Notes under the pieces: model-generated
Told to the model about the DNA's origin: nothing
What the model saw: the letters and a program-made list of their open reading frames with translations, nothing else
Database searches by the model: none
Source of the DNA: Amycolatopsis eburnea
GTDB taxonomy: Bacteria > Actinomycetota > Actinomycetes > Mycobacteriales > Pseudonocardiaceae
Reading direction: 5' to 3'
NCBI RefSeq assembly: GCF_003937945.1
Contig: NZ_RSEC01000059.1
Span: forward strand, 1-64,000
Length of the DNA: 64,000 nt
Shown here: positions 1 to 8,102 of the stretch, piece by piece
Numbering within the stretch: the first letter of the stretch is position 1
Layout: each line of letters begins with the position of its first letter
Translations under genes and position numbers: made by a program

Positions 1-90
1 CCCGGTCCCATTCCGAACCCGGAAGCTAAGCCTGACAGCGCCGATGGTACTGCAATCGAAGGGTTGTGGGAGAGTAGGACACCGCCGAAC
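1..90 (+). rRNA. rrf: 5S ribosomal RNA, 3' part
   Basis: The window opens inside a 5S rRNA gene. The stretch CCGAACCCGGAAGCTAAG followed by the GGGAGAGTAGGACACCGCC tail is the conserved 3' portion of bacterial 5S rRNA. About the first quarter of the gene lies upstream of the window. The end near base 90 is set by family similarity and could be off by a few bases. It marks the end of an rRNA operon just upstream of the protein genes. Confidence 0.93.
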
Positions 91-100
91 TTACCTTCGG

Positions 101-144
101 TACGGCCCGTTAGGATAGCCAGTTGGCTGCCCTAGCGGGCCGTA
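101..144 (+). terminator. rRNA operon terminator
   Basis: Bases 101-114 (TACGGCCCGTTAGG) pair with 131-144 (CCTAGCGGGCCGTA) over 14 bp with one G-U pair. The loop itself holds a small hairpin (AGCCA 117-121 with TGGCT 124-128), so the whole forms one long compound stem. It starts about ten bases after the 5S end, where a strong rRNA terminator is expected. There is no clear U-tract after it, which is common in actinobacteria. Confidence 0.8.
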
Positions 145-186
145 CGCGTATGTCCAGAACAAGATTTTTCCACGGCAGGAGGCCAG

Positions 187-2190
187 GTGTCCGAGTTCGG
201 TCGACGAGACTCAGCGGATGATGGGTCCGGCCGATCGGCACGCCGGGACGAAGGCTCCCGGGACCGGTCGGACGCACCCCGGGGAGACCGGCGCGGTGCG
301 CGCCAGGACCGCGGCGGCCGCGACGGCGGGCACCAGGGCCGGCCTCGCCGTGACGACCGCGGTGTCCGCGGTGGCGGCAAGCCCTTCCGCAGTGGCGACG
401 GTCCCCGCGACCAGCGCGGAAGCGGCGCAGGTCAGGGCCGCGACGGCGGCCGCGGCTTCGGCGACCGCGACGACCGCCGCGGCAGCCGGCCGAGCGGCGG
501 CGGTTACGGCAACCGCGACTCCGGTGGGCGCGACGACCGCCGTGGCGGCTACGGCAACCGGGACTCCGGCCGGCCGAGCGGCGGTGGCTACGGCAACCGC
601 AGCACCGGCGACCGTGACGACCGCCGCGGCGGCTACGGCGGCCGCGACTCGGGCAGCGGCGATCGCCGCGGTGGTGGATACGGCGGCCGCGACTCCGGTA
701 GCCGGTCGGGTGGTGGCTATGGCTCCCGTGACTCGGGTGGCCGGTCGGGTGGGGGTTACGGCTCTCGCGACTCGGGCGGCCGGTCGGGTGGGGGCTACGG
801 CTCTCGTGACTCGGGGCGGTCGAGCTATGGCAACCGTGACTCGGGCGGCGGTTACGGCTCTCGCGACTCCGGTCGGTCGAGCTTCGGCGACCGTGATTCC
901 GGTGGCCGGTCGGGCGGTGGTTACGGGTCCCGCGGCTCGGGCCGGTCGGGCGACCGTGACTCGGGCGGTGGCTACGGTTCCCGGGACTCCGGTCGGTCGA
1001 GCTATGGCGACCGCGATTACAGCGGCCGGTCGGGCGACCGTGACTCCGGTGGCCGCGGCGGGTACAACCGCGACTCGGGCGGCCGCGACGACCGTCGCGG
1101 CGGTGGGTACGGCGGCCGCGATTCCGGTGGGCGTGACGACCGCCGGGGCGGCGGGTACAACCGTGACTCCGGCGGCCGTGACGACCGCCGCGGTGGCAGC
1201 CGTGACTCGGGGCGGCCGAGCAGCGGTGGTTACAGCAACCGTGACTCTGACAGCCGTGACGACCGGCGCGGTGGCAGCCGTGATTCCGGGCGGCCGAGCG
1301 GCGGTGGCTACGGCAACCGCGACTCCGGTGGGCGTGACGACCGGCGCGGCAGCGACGACCGTGCCTCGCGGCCGCAGGGGAAGGCTTCCTACGGGGATCG
1401 GAAGCCGCGGTCCGGTGGGGACTTCAAGCGGGACGACCGGCCCGTGCGGCGGGAACCGCGGCCCAAGGTCGGGTCCGCGCTCGATGACGAAGCGCTCGCC
1501 AAGGAACTCCTCGAGGCGCCCGAGCTGCCCGAGGACATCGAGTTCTCCGACCTCGACGAGGACGCCCGCCGCGAGCTGAGGACCTTGCCGAAGGGGCTGG
1601 CCGAGACCGTCGGGAAGCACCTCGTCGCCGCCGGGGGGCTGATCGACAGTGATCCCGAGGCCGCGCTCGAGCACGCCAAGTACGCCAAGGCCAAGGCTTC
1701 GCGGGTGCCGATCGTCCGTGAGGCGCTCGGGCTCGTCGCCTACCACGCCGGCAACTGGTCCGAAGCCCTCTCCGAGCTGCGGGCCGTGCGGCGGATGACG
1801 CGCACCGACGACCACATCGCCATCATCGCCGACGCCGAGCGTGCTCTCGGGCGGCCCGAGCGGGCCCTCGACCTCGCCAAGGAGGCCGACAAGGCGTCGC
1901 TGAGCAAGGCCGTGCAGATCGAGCTCGCGATCGTGGCGGCCGGGGCTCGGCGGGATCTCGGGCAGCTCGACGCCGCCGTCGTCTCGCTGCAGGGTGACGA
2001 CCTCAAGGCGGAGAAGCGCGATCCGTGGAGCGCTCGCCTCTTCTACGCCTACGCCGACAACCTCGTCGCCGCGGGCCGCAAGGACGAGGCCGTCCAGTGG
2101 TTCCTCAACGCCGCCGAGGCCGACGCCGAGGACGAGACCGACGCCGCCGAGCGGGCCGCCGACCTGGCCAACGAGGAGAAGGATGAGTGA
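187..2190 (+). CDS. TPR protein with long RGG/SRD-rich disordered N-terminus
   Basis: 667 residues. The GTG start at 187 is set by an AGGAGG at 177-182. Residues 1 to about 430 are almost entirely Gly, Arg, Ser, Asp, Tyr and Asn in repeated units such as GGGYGSRDSGGR and DDRRGGYGNRDS, so this half should be disordered and strongly charged. From about residue 433 the protein becomes helical and Ala/Leu/Glu-rich with tetratricopeptide-like pairs (EHAKYAKAKASR, ALGLVAYHAGNWSEALSEL, LFYAYADNLVAAGRKDEAV). The C-terminal half and the position in front of the HAD gene match M. tuberculosis Rv1691. RGG-type repeats often bind RNA, so an RNA- or ribosome-linked scaffold role is possible but unproven. 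The stop overlaps the next start. The low-complexity DNA leaves long open frames on other frames and the other strand, which I regard as artefacts. Confidence 0.88.
   Translation: MSEFGRRDSADDGSGRSARRDEGSRDRSDAPRGDRRGARQDRGGRDGGHQGRPRRDDRGVRGGGKPFRSGDGPRDQRGSGAGQGRDGGRGFGDRDDRRGSRPSGGGYGNRDSGGRDDRRGGYGNRDSGRPSGGGYGNRSTGDRDDRRGGYGGRDSGSGDRRGGGYGGRDSGSRSGGGYGSRDSGGRSGGGYGSRDSGGRSGGGYGSRDSGRSSYGNRDSGGGYGSRDSGRSSFGDRDSGGRSGGGYGSRGSGRSGDRDSGGGYGSRDSGRSSYGDRDYSGRSGDRDSGGRGGYNRDSGGRDDRRGGGYGGRDSGGRDDRRGGGYNRDSGGRDDRRGGSRDSGRPSSGGYSNRDSDSRDDRRGGSRDSGRPSGGGYGNRDSGGRDDRRGSDDRASRPQGKASYGDRKPRSGGDFKRDDRPVRREPRPKVGSALDDEALAKELLEAPELPEDIEFSDLDEDARRELRTLPKGLAETVGKHLVAAGGLIDSDPEAALEHAKYAKAKASRVPIVREALGLVAYHAGNWSEALSELRAVRRMTRTDDHIAIIADAERALGRPERALDLAKEADKASLSKAVQIELAIVAAGARRDLGQLDAAVVSLQGDDLKAEKRDPWSARLFYAYADNLVAAGRKDEAVQWFLNAAEADAEDETDAAERAADLANEEKDE
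697..813 (+). repeat. Three tandem 39-bp coding repeats
   Basis: Units at 697-735, 736-774 and 775-813 each encode a 13-residue block of the form G(S/G)RSGGGYGSRDS. They differ mainly at third positions. Less regular copies of the same motif extend over about 480-1350. The 39-bp period keeps the frame, so copy number could change by slippage or recombination without breaking the gene. Confidence 0.85.
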
Positions 2191-3148
2191 CGCCCTGCTC
2201 GCGGCCTACGACGCCGTCCTGTTCGACCTCGACGGCACCGTCTACCACGGCGCCCGGGTGATCCCGGGCGCCCCGGAGACCATCCAGGCGGCGCGCGAGC
2301 ACGGCACTCCCGTCCGGTTCGTCACGAACAACGCCTCCAAGGCGCCGGAGGAGGTCGTCGCGCACCTCACCGGCCTCGGCATGCCCGCCGGCGTCGACGA
2401 GGTGCACACCAGCGCCCAGGCCGGTGTCGTCCTGCTCGAGGACCGGCTCGAGCCCGGCTCCGAAGTCCTGGTGGTCGGCACCGAATCACTGGCGGCCGAG
2501 GTCGCCGGGGCCGGGCTGACGCCGGTGCGGGAGAACGGCGACGGCGTCAAGGCGGTCGTCCAGGGGCACTCGCCCGACAACACCTGGGCCGCGCTCGCCG
2601 AGGCCTGCCTGGCCATCCGCGCGGGCGCGCTGTGGGTCGCCTGCAACGTCGACGCGACGCTGCCCAGCGAACGCGGCCTGCTGCCCGGCAACGGCTCGAT
2701 GGTCGCCGCGCTGCGGACCGCCACCGACGTCGAACCGCTGGTCGCCGGGAAGCCGCAGCCGCTGCTGTTCGAGACCGCCGCGCGGTCCGCCGGTGCCGAA
2801 AAGCCGCTCGTCGTCGGCGACCGGCTCGACACCGACATCGCCGGCGCGGTCGCCGCGGGCATCGACTCGCTCGTCGTGCTCTCCGGGGTCGCGACGCCGG
2901 AGCAGCTGATCCGGGCCATCCCCGCCGAGCGCGGGACCTACCTGGCCGAGGACCTCACCGCGCTCACCGAGTCACCCGAAGACCTCAAGATCGGGCCGCG
3001 GCCGGGGTGGTCCGTGACCGTCGAGAACCAGACCTTGACGGCGACGGGTGACGGCGACGGCTTGGACCTGCTCCGCGCGCTGTGCCACGTGGCCTGGGAG
3101 ACCGGAGTCACCGAACTCGGCGAGGACGCGAAGGCCCGGCTGCGCTGA
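2183..3148 (+). CDS. HAD superfamily IIA (NagD-like) phosphatase
   Basis: 321 residues. The ATG at 2183 overlaps the preceding stop (ATGAGTGA), which fixes the start; the frame stays open further upstream but that part is not coding. Motif I is FDLDGTV (Asp15 nucleophile and Asp17). Motif II is FVTNNAS, the motif III lysine is in AGKPQPLLF, and motif IV is VVGDRLDTDIAGA. The order and the large cap between motifs II and III are those of the NagD/4-nitrophenylphosphatase type. The M. tuberculosis counterpart by position is Rv1692, described as a glycerol-3-phosphate or related sugar-phosphate phosphatase. A cytosolic role on small phosphate esters is likely; the substrate cannot be read from sequence. 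Confidence 0.9.
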   Translation: MSDALLAAYDAVLFDLDGTVYHGARVIPGAPETIQAAREHGTPVRFVTNNASKAPEEVVAHLTGLGMPAGVDEVHTSAQAGVVLLEDRLEPGSEVLVVGTESLAAEVAGAGLTPVRENGDGVKAVVQGHSPDNTWAALAEACLAIRAGALWVACNVDATLPSERGLLPGNGSMVAALRTATDVEPLVAGKPQPLLFETAARSAGAEKPLVVGDRLDTDIAGAVAAGIDSLVVLSGVATPEQLIRAIPAERGTYLAEDLTALTESPEDLKIGPRPGWSVTVENQTLTATGDGDGLDLLRALCHVAWETGVTELGEDAKARLR

Positions 3149-3165
3149 CTGCTACCGTTTGTGAC

Positions 3166-3363
3166 GTGCAGGATCATCCCTACCCCGTCCCGGGCCCGCC
3201 GCCCGGTTCGTTCTCGCAGCAGACCGACCCGCGGGCCGGCATCGACGAAGCCGTCGCCGGCTTGGACGACCTCGACGCGCTGCCGCTCGCGGAGCACGTC
3301 GAGCGCTTCGACGCGGTGCACACCGAGCTGACGGTCGCCCTCTCCAGCATCGACAAGGTCTGA
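3166..3363 (+). CDS. Small conserved acidic protein (Rv1693 position)
   Basis: 65 residues from a GTG at 3166. It begins with a proline-rich head (MQDHPYPVPGPPPG) and ends in a short amphipathic helical segment (LAEHVERFDAVHTELTVALS). It sits 17 bp after the HAD gene and 5 bp before tlyA, inside a tight operon. M. tuberculosis has a small ORF in the same place (Rv1693). No enzymatic motif is visible. The frame is also open upstream inside the HAD gene, but the operon spacing favours the short form. Confidence 0.75.
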   Translation: MQDHPYPVPGPPPGSFSQQTDPRAGIDEAVAGLDDLDALPLAEHVERFDAVHTELTVALSSIDKV

Positions 3364-3368
3364 CCACG

Positions 3369-4196
3369 GTGCCCAAGCGGGCGCGCCTCGACGCGGAACT
3401 GGTTCGGCGCGGCCTCGCCCGGTCGCGCGAGCAGGCTTCGGCCCTGATCACCGGCGGCAAGGTCACCGTGCGCGGCATGGTGGCCAGCAAGCCCGCCACC
3501 GGCGTGGAGACCGACGCGCCCATCGTCGTCAAGGACGAGGACGACCCCGGCTGGGCTTCCCGCGGCGCGCACAAGCTGCTCGGCGCCCTCGAAGCCTTCG
3601 CGGACCTGAGCGTCGAAGGCAAGCGCTGCCTCGACGCCGGCGCGTCCACCGGCGGCTTCACCGACGTCCTGCTCCGCAACGGCGCCGCGACCGTGATCGC
3701 CGCCGACGTCGGCCGCGGCCTGCTCGACTGGCGGATCCGCACCGACGAACGGGTCGTGGTCATGGACCGCACCAATGTTCGCAACCTCTCTCCCGACGAC
3801 CTCGGCGGCCAGGTCGACGTCGTCGTCGGCGACCTCTCGTTCATCTCGCTCAAGCTCGTGCTGCCCGCGCTCGCCGCCTGCGCGCGCGAAGGCGCCGACC
3901 TGGTGCCGATGGTCAAGCCGCAGTTCGAAGTGGGCAAGGACCGGCTCGGCAGCGGTGGCGTGGTCCGCGACCCGGAGCTGCGCGCCGAATCCGTGCTCAC
4001 CGTCATCGACGAGGCCGCGAAGCTCGGGCTCGCGCTGCGCGGGGTGACGGCGAGCCCGCTGCCGGGGCCCTCCGGGAACGTCGAGTACTTCGTGTGGCTG
4101 AAGAAAGAACACGTGGCCGGGTCCACTGTGGACGCGGTAGACAGGTCTGAGGCCGAGCGGCTCGTCCGAACCGCCGTCGAGGAAGGGCCCGCATGA
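3369..4196 (+). CDS. tlyA: TlyA-type rRNA 2'-O-methyltransferase
   Basis: 275 residues. An N-terminal S4 RNA-binding domain (about residues 4-60, RLDAELVRRGLARSREQA) precedes an FtsJ-like SAM methyltransferase domain. The SAM motif is LDAGASTGGFTDVLL near residue 90, followed by AADVGRGLLDWR and VVGDLSFISLKLVLP. In this family the enzyme 2'-O-methylates cytidines in 16S and 23S rRNA, and its loss gives capreomycin resistance in mycobacteria. The GTG start is 5 bp after the preceding gene. The stop overlaps the nadK start as ATGA, so the two are translationally coupled. Confidence 0.95.
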   Translation: MPKRARLDAELVRRGLARSREQASALITGGKVTVRGMVASKPATGVETDAPIVVKDEDDPGWASRGAHKLLGALEAFADLSVEGKRCLDAGASTGGFTDVLLRNGAATVIAADVGRGLLDWRIRTDERVVVMDRTNVRNLSPDDLGGQVDVVVGDLSFISLKLVLPALAACAREGADLVPMVKPQFEVGKDRLGSGGVVRDPELRAESVLTVIDEAAKLGLALRGVTASPLPGPSGNVEYFVWLKKEHVAGSTVDAVDRSEAERLVRTAVEEGPA

Positions 4197-5119
4197 CCAC
4201 CGAACGTGAAGTGCTCCTCATGGTGCACCCCGATCGTGACGCGACGGGCGAGGCCGCGCGCGAGGTTTCGGCGCGCTTCGCCAAGGCAGGCATCCGGATC
4301 CGGGTGATCGAGCACGACGTCTGCGCGCTGATCAACCCCGACGAGCACGGCGTCGGCGCGACCTGCACCGTCGTCGACCCGGACGACAACCCCGCGGAGG
4401 GCGTCGAGCTGGTCTTCGTCCTCGGTGGTGACGGCACGCTGCTGCGCGCGGCGGAGCTGGCCCGGCCCGCCGGGGTGCCGGTGCTGGGCGTGAACCTCGG
4501 GCGCGTCGGCTTCCTCGCCGAGGCCGACTCCGACGCACTGGCCGACACCGTGCAGCGGGTCGTCGACGGCGACTACCAGGTCGAAGAGCGGATGACCATC
4601 GACGTCACGGTCACCCACGGCGGCGAGGAGGTTGCCCGCACCTGGGCCCTCAACGAAGCCAGCGTCGAAAAGAGCACGCGCGAGCGGGTCCTCGACGCCC
4701 TGATCGAAGTCGACGGCCGCCCGGTGTCGGCATTCGGCTGCGACGGTGTGCTCTGCGCCACACCCACCGGTTCGACGGCGTACGCGTTTTCGGCGGGCGG
4801 CCCGATCATCTGGCCGGACGTCCAGGCGCTGCTGGTCGTGCCGAGCAACGCGCACGCGATGTTCGCGCGGCCGCTGGTCGTCTCGCGGGACTCGGTGATC
4901 ACCGTCGGGATCGACCCGGACGGCTCGTCGGCGGTCTTGACCTGCGACGGGACCCGGCACGTCGACCTGCCGCCGGGGGTGCGGGTGCGGGTCACGTGCG
5001 GCACCACGCCGGTGCGGCTGGTCCGGCTCTGGGACGGGCCATTCACGGATCGGCTGGTCCAGAAGTTCTCACTGCCGGTCAAGAGCTGGCGCGAGCGGCA
5101 CGCGCGCCCCTGCGAGTAA
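4193..5119 (+). CDS. nadK: NAD kinase
   Basis: 308 residues. Catalyses ATP (or polyphosphate)-dependent phosphorylation of NAD+ to NADP+ in the cytosol. The GGDGT motif (VLGGDGTLLRAAELA) is near residue 79. The NE motif (LNEASVEKS) and the glycine-rich substrate loop (ATPTGSTAYAFSAGGPI) follow in the expected order and spacing. Length matches actinobacterial enzymes (M. tuberculosis PpnK/Rv1695). The ATG at 4193 overlaps the tlyA stop. It is the last gene of the coupled run from 187, with a 90-bp gap before recN. Confidence 0.96.
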   Translation: MTTEREVLLMVHPDRDATGEAAREVSARFAKAGIRIRVIEHDVCALINPDEHGVGATCTVVDPDDNPAEGVELVFVLGGDGTLLRAAELARPAGVPVLGVNLGRVGFLAEADSDALADTVQRVVDGDYQVEERMTIDVTVTHGGEEVARTWALNEASVEKSTRERVLDALIEVDGRPVSAFGCDGVLCATPTGSTAYAFSAGGPIIWPDVQALLVVPSNAHAMFARPLVVSRDSVITVGIDPDGSSAVLTCDGTRHVDLPPGVRVRVTCGTTPVRLVRLWDGPFTDRLVQKFSLPVKSWRERHARPCE

Positions 5120-5138
5120 CCGCCACTTAACGCTTTAT

Positions 5139-5154
5139 TCGAACATATCGGCGA
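5139..5154 (+). promoter_or_regulatory. Degenerate LexA-box-like site upstream of recN
   Basis: TCGAACATATCGGCGA has a perfect left half-site of the actinobacterial SOS box (TCGAAC-N4-GTTCGA) but only three of six matching bases in the right half. recN is SOS-induced in many bacteria and the site lies about 45 bp before the likely -10, so a weak LexA operator is plausible. The poor right half keeps confidence low. Confidence 0.3.
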
Positions 5155-5196
5155 CTCGCCGGGGTCCCGGGCGCGCAGAGTGTCGGTGGTGGCCGC

Positions 5197-5202
5197 TACG
5201 GT
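5197..5202 (+). promoter_or_regulatory. Leaderless -10 element of recN
   Basis: TACGGT lies exactly 7 nt before the GTG at 5210. In actinobacteria a TANNNT hexamer at this distance usually marks a leaderless transcript starting at the start codon. There is no Shine-Dalgarno sequence here, which agrees. Confidence 0.6.
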
Positions 5203-5209
5203 AGGCGGC

Positions 5210-6991
5210 GTGCTGGCCGAGATGCGCATCCAGGGCCTCGGAGTCATCGAGGACGCCCTGCTGGAACTGCACGCGGGCTTCACCGTCGTGACCGGTGAGA
5301 CGGGTGCGGGCAAGACCATGGTCGTCACCGGGCTGCACCTGCTGTCCGGTGGCCGGGCCGAGGTGTCCAAGGTCCGGACGGGGATGCTCAAGGCGTTCGT
5401 CGAGGGGCGGTTCACCTACGCCGGCGTCGAAGGCGCCGAGCGGATCGTCACCGATTCGGGTGCCGACGTGGACGAGGACGGCAGCGTGATCGCGCTGCGG
5501 GCGGTCGCCGTCGACGGGCGGTCGCGCGCCCACCTCGGCGGGCGGTCCGTGCCGGTCGGCGTGCTCGCGGAGCTGTCCGAGCAGCTGATCGCGGTGCACG
5601 GGCAGAACGACCAGCTCCGGCTGCTGCGCCCGGCCGAGCAGCGCGCGGTGATCGACCGGTTCGCCGGCGACGCCGTGGCGAAGCCGCTGAGCGCCTACCA
5701 GGAGGTCCGGGCGGAGTGGCTGGCGGTGATCGCGGAGCTGACCGAGCGGTCGACGCGGTCGCGGGAGATGGCCCAGCAGGCCGACCTGCTCAAGCACGGG
5801 CTCACCGAGATCGACGCCGTCGCGCCCGAGCCGGGCGAGGACGTCGAGCTCACCGAACAGATCAAGCGGCTCGCGGCGGTCGACGAGCTGCGCGCGACGG
5901 CGACCGAAGCGCACGTCGCCGTTTCCGGCTCCCCGGACGGCGATCCGGACGCCCCTGGCGCGGCCGGCCTGGTCTCGGAGGCGCTGCGGCGGCTCTCGAC
6001 GTCCGAGGACGCCGTGCTGCGCGACCTCGCGCCGCGGCTGGAAGAGGCGTCGGTGCTGCTCGCCGACGTCGGGGCCGAGCTGGGCAGCTACGTCGAGACG
6101 CTGGACGCCGACCCCGCGCTGCTGGAGAAGGTCCTGGCCCGGCAGGCCGACCTCAAGCGGCTGACCCGCAAGTACGCGGCGGACGTCGACGGCGTGCTCG
6201 CCTGGGCCGACGACGCCCGGCGCCGCCTGGAGTCGATGGACACCTCGGAGGAGGCCCTCGCCGGGCTGGCCCTGCGGCGCGACCAGCTCGGGACCCAGCT
6301 GGCCGCGCACGCCGCCGAGGTGTCGGCCGCGCGTGAGAAGGCCGCCGCCGAACTCGCGGCCGAGATCACCAAGGAGCTGTCCGGCCTGGCGATGGGCCAG
6401 GCGGCGATCGAGGTCACCGTCGAGCAGCGCCCCGCCGAGCACGGCGACACGCACGCGCTGACCATCGACGGCCGCGCGGTGCACGCGGGCGCGGACGGCG
6501 TCGACGACGTCGAGCTGCTGCTGCGGGCCCACGACGGCGCCCCGCCGCTGCCGGTGCACAAGGCGGCCTCCGGCGGTGAGCTGTCGCGGGTGATGCTGGC
6601 GATCGAGGTCGTGCTGGCCCACGCGGACACCGTGCAGACGCTGGTGTTCGACGAGGTCGACGCGGGCGTAGGCGGCCGCGCGGCGGTCGAGATCGGCCGC
6701 CGGCTGGCGCGGCTCGCGCGCACCCACCAGGTCCTCGTGGTGACGCACCTGCCGCAGGTGGCGGCGTTCGCCGACCAGCACCTGGTGGTGGACAAGGGTC
6801 ACAGCGGCGGCGTGACGCGCAGTGGCGTGAAGAACCTGAAGCAGGCCGAGCGCGTCAGCGAGCTGGCCCGGATGCTCGCCGGGATGGACAACGAGACCGG
6901 GCGGGCGCACGCGGAGGAACTGCTGGCGACGGCGGAGAAGGACAAGGCCGAGTTCACGCCCAAGCGGAAGCGGGCGGCGAAGAAGAAGTAG
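5210..6991 (+). CDS. recN: DNA repair protein RecN
   Basis: 593 residues. An SMC-like ATPase acting in double-strand break repair. Walker A is GETGAGKTMVV at about residues 28-38. Long coiled-coil arms (roughly 150-360) flank the middle. The C-terminal half has the signature KAASGGELSRVMLA, Walker B TLVFDEVDAGVGG, and the H-loop VTHLPQVAAFADQH. The C-terminus is lysine-rich (TPKRKRAAKKK). I chose GTG 5210 over GTG 5180 because MLAEMRIQGLG matches the family N-terminus and a leaderless -10 lies 7 nt upstream. Length is close to M. tuberculosis RecN. Confidence 0.95.
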   Translation: MLAEMRIQGLGVIEDALLELHAGFTVVTGETGAGKTMVVTGLHLLSGGRAEVSKVRTGMLKAFVEGRFTYAGVEGAERIVTDSGADVDEDGSVIALRAVAVDGRSRAHLGGRSVPVGVLAELSEQLIAVHGQNDQLRLLRPAEQRAVIDRFAGDAVAKPLSAYQEVRAEWLAVIAELTERSTRSREMAQQADLLKHGLTEIDAVAPEPGEDVELTEQIKRLAAVDELRATATEAHVAVSGSPDGDPDAPGAAGLVSEALRRLSTSEDAVLRDLAPRLEEASVLLADVGAELGSYVETLDADPALLEKVLARQADLKRLTRKYAADVDGVLAWADDARRRLESMDTSEEALAGLALRRDQLGTQLAAHAAEVSAAREKAAAELAAEITKELSGLAMGQAAIEVTVEQRPAEHGDTHALTIDGRAVHAGADGVDDVELLLRAHDGAPPLPVHKAASGGELSRVMLAIEVVLAHADTVQTLVFDEVDAGVGGRAAVEIGRRLARLARTHQVLVVTHLPQVAAFADQHLVVDKGHSGGVTRSGVKNLKQAERVSELARMLAGMDNETGRAHAEELLATAEKDKAEFTPKRKRAAKKK

Positions 6992-7090
6992 TCAGTCGCG
7001 GACTCCGGCGCGGCGAGACCTGCCGGGTCCGGTTCGCCGCGCGCGTAGCCCGCGGATTCGAGGCCGTCGACGCAGTTGTTGTGCGGACTG

Positions 7091-7102
7091 TTCGCATGCG
7101 AA
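7091..7102. promoter_or_regulatory. Perfect 12-bp palindrome upstream of MDR gene
   Basis: TTCGCATGCGAA is perfectly symmetric and lies 14 bp before the ATG at 7116, just ahead of a GAAAGGA Shine-Dalgarno-like stretch. Its position fits a transcription factor operator for the dehydrogenase operon. No linked regulator gene is present. Confidence 0.4.
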
Positions 7103-7115
7103 GAAAGGACCCAGG

Positions 7116-8102
7116 ATGCGCGCGGTGGTACTCCGAGAACCCGGTCCCGTCGAGAACCTCGAGCTGAAAGAGCTGCCGCTGCCGGCGGTGAAACCCGGCT
7201 GGGTGCGGATCGCGGTCAAGGCGTTCGGGCTCAACCGGTCCGAGCTGCACACCCGGCTCGGGCTGGCCGAAGGCGTCACGTTCCCGCGGGTCCCCGGGAT
7301 CGAAGCCGTCGGGATCGTCGACGCCGGCGACGGCTTCGCGCCCGGGCAGCAGGTCGCCACGATGATGGGCGGGATGGGCCGGACGTTCGACGGCGGCTAC
7401 GCCGAGTACACCGTGGTCCCGCGCGAGCAGGTCATCCCGTTCCATTCCGAGCTGCCGTGGGAGGTCCTCGGTCAGGTTCCCGAGACACTGCAGACCGCGT
7501 ACGGCTCGCTGACCACCGGACTCGACCTCGGGCGCGGCCAGACGCTGCTGATCCGCGGCGGTACTTCCGCTCTCGGGTTCGCGACCGCCACGCTGGCGAA
7601 GGACCTCGGTGCCACCGTCTTCGCCACCACCCGGCAGCCGGACCGCCTCGAAACGCTGCGCGAGCACGGCGTCGACCACCCGCTGCTGGACGACGGGAAC
7701 GTCGCGGAACAGGTCCGGGAGATCGTCCCGGACGGCGTCGACGCGGCGCTCGAACTGGTCGGGACGCCGACCCTGCCGGACACCCTGAACGCCACCCGCG
7801 TGCACGGAACCGTCTGCTTCACCGGCATGTTGTCGAACCAGTGGACGGTCAAATCTTTCTATCCGATCGGCTACCTTCCCGCCGGGGTGCGGCTGACCGC
7901 TTATGGTGGTGAGGCGGACGACCTGCCCGCCTCCGTCCTCCAGCGGTACCTCGACCGGATCGCGGCCGGCGAAGCCAGCCTCGGCCCGGCGAAGGTCTAC
8001 CCGATGGCGGAGATCCGGCAGGCGCACGACGACCTGGAGCACAACCGGACGGCGGGCAAGCTCGTCGTGCTGACCGGCCGATCGGAGGGAGCCGCCCCGT
8101 GA
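7116..8102 (+). CDS. MDR-family NAD(P)H:quinone oxidoreductase-like protein
   Basis: 328 residues. Medium-chain dehydrogenase/reductase fold: a GroES-like N-terminal half (PGIEAVGIVDAGDGF near residue 60) and a Rossmann domain with the nucleotide-binding loop RGGTSALGFATATLAK near residue 149. It lacks the GHE and four-cysteine signatures of zinc alcohol dehydrogenases, so it belongs to the zinc-free quinone oxidoreductase branch. It probably reduces quinones or enals with NADPH. Start ATG 7116 has GAAAGGA upstream. The last bases overlap the next gene (GTGA), so the two are co-translated. The pair is absent from the corresponding M. tuberculosis locus between recN and Rv1697. Confidence 0.85.
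   Translation: MRAVVLREPGPVENLELKELPLPAVKPGWVRIAVKAFGLNRSELHTRLGLAEGVTFPRVPGIEAVGIVDAGDGFAPGQQVATMMGGMGRTFDGGYAEYTVVPREQVIPFHSELPWEVLGQVPETLQTAYGSLTTGLDLGRGQTLLIRGGTSALGFATATLAKDLGATVFATTRQPDRLETLREHGVDHPLLDDGNVAEQVREIVPDGVDAALELVGTPTLPDTLNATRVHGTVCFTGMLSNQWTVKSFYPIGYLPAGVRLTAYGGEADDLPASVLQRYLDRIAAGEASLGPAKVYPMAEIRQAHDDLEHNRTAGKLVVLTGRSEGAAP

Noticed and set aside
697..813. A CRISPR array
   Set aside because: The 39-bp units are directly contiguous with no unique spacers and stay in frame in a coding gene. No cas genes and no other CRISPR-like arrays were seen.
211..1815. A 534-codon open frame antisense to the repeat-rich TPR gene, and a 453-codon frame in another plus frame
   Set aside because: Both arise from the GC-rich repeats; their translations are Val/Ala/Thr/Arg runs without domains or ribosome-binding sites, and the annotated frame has an AGGAGG and a conserved C-terminal domain.
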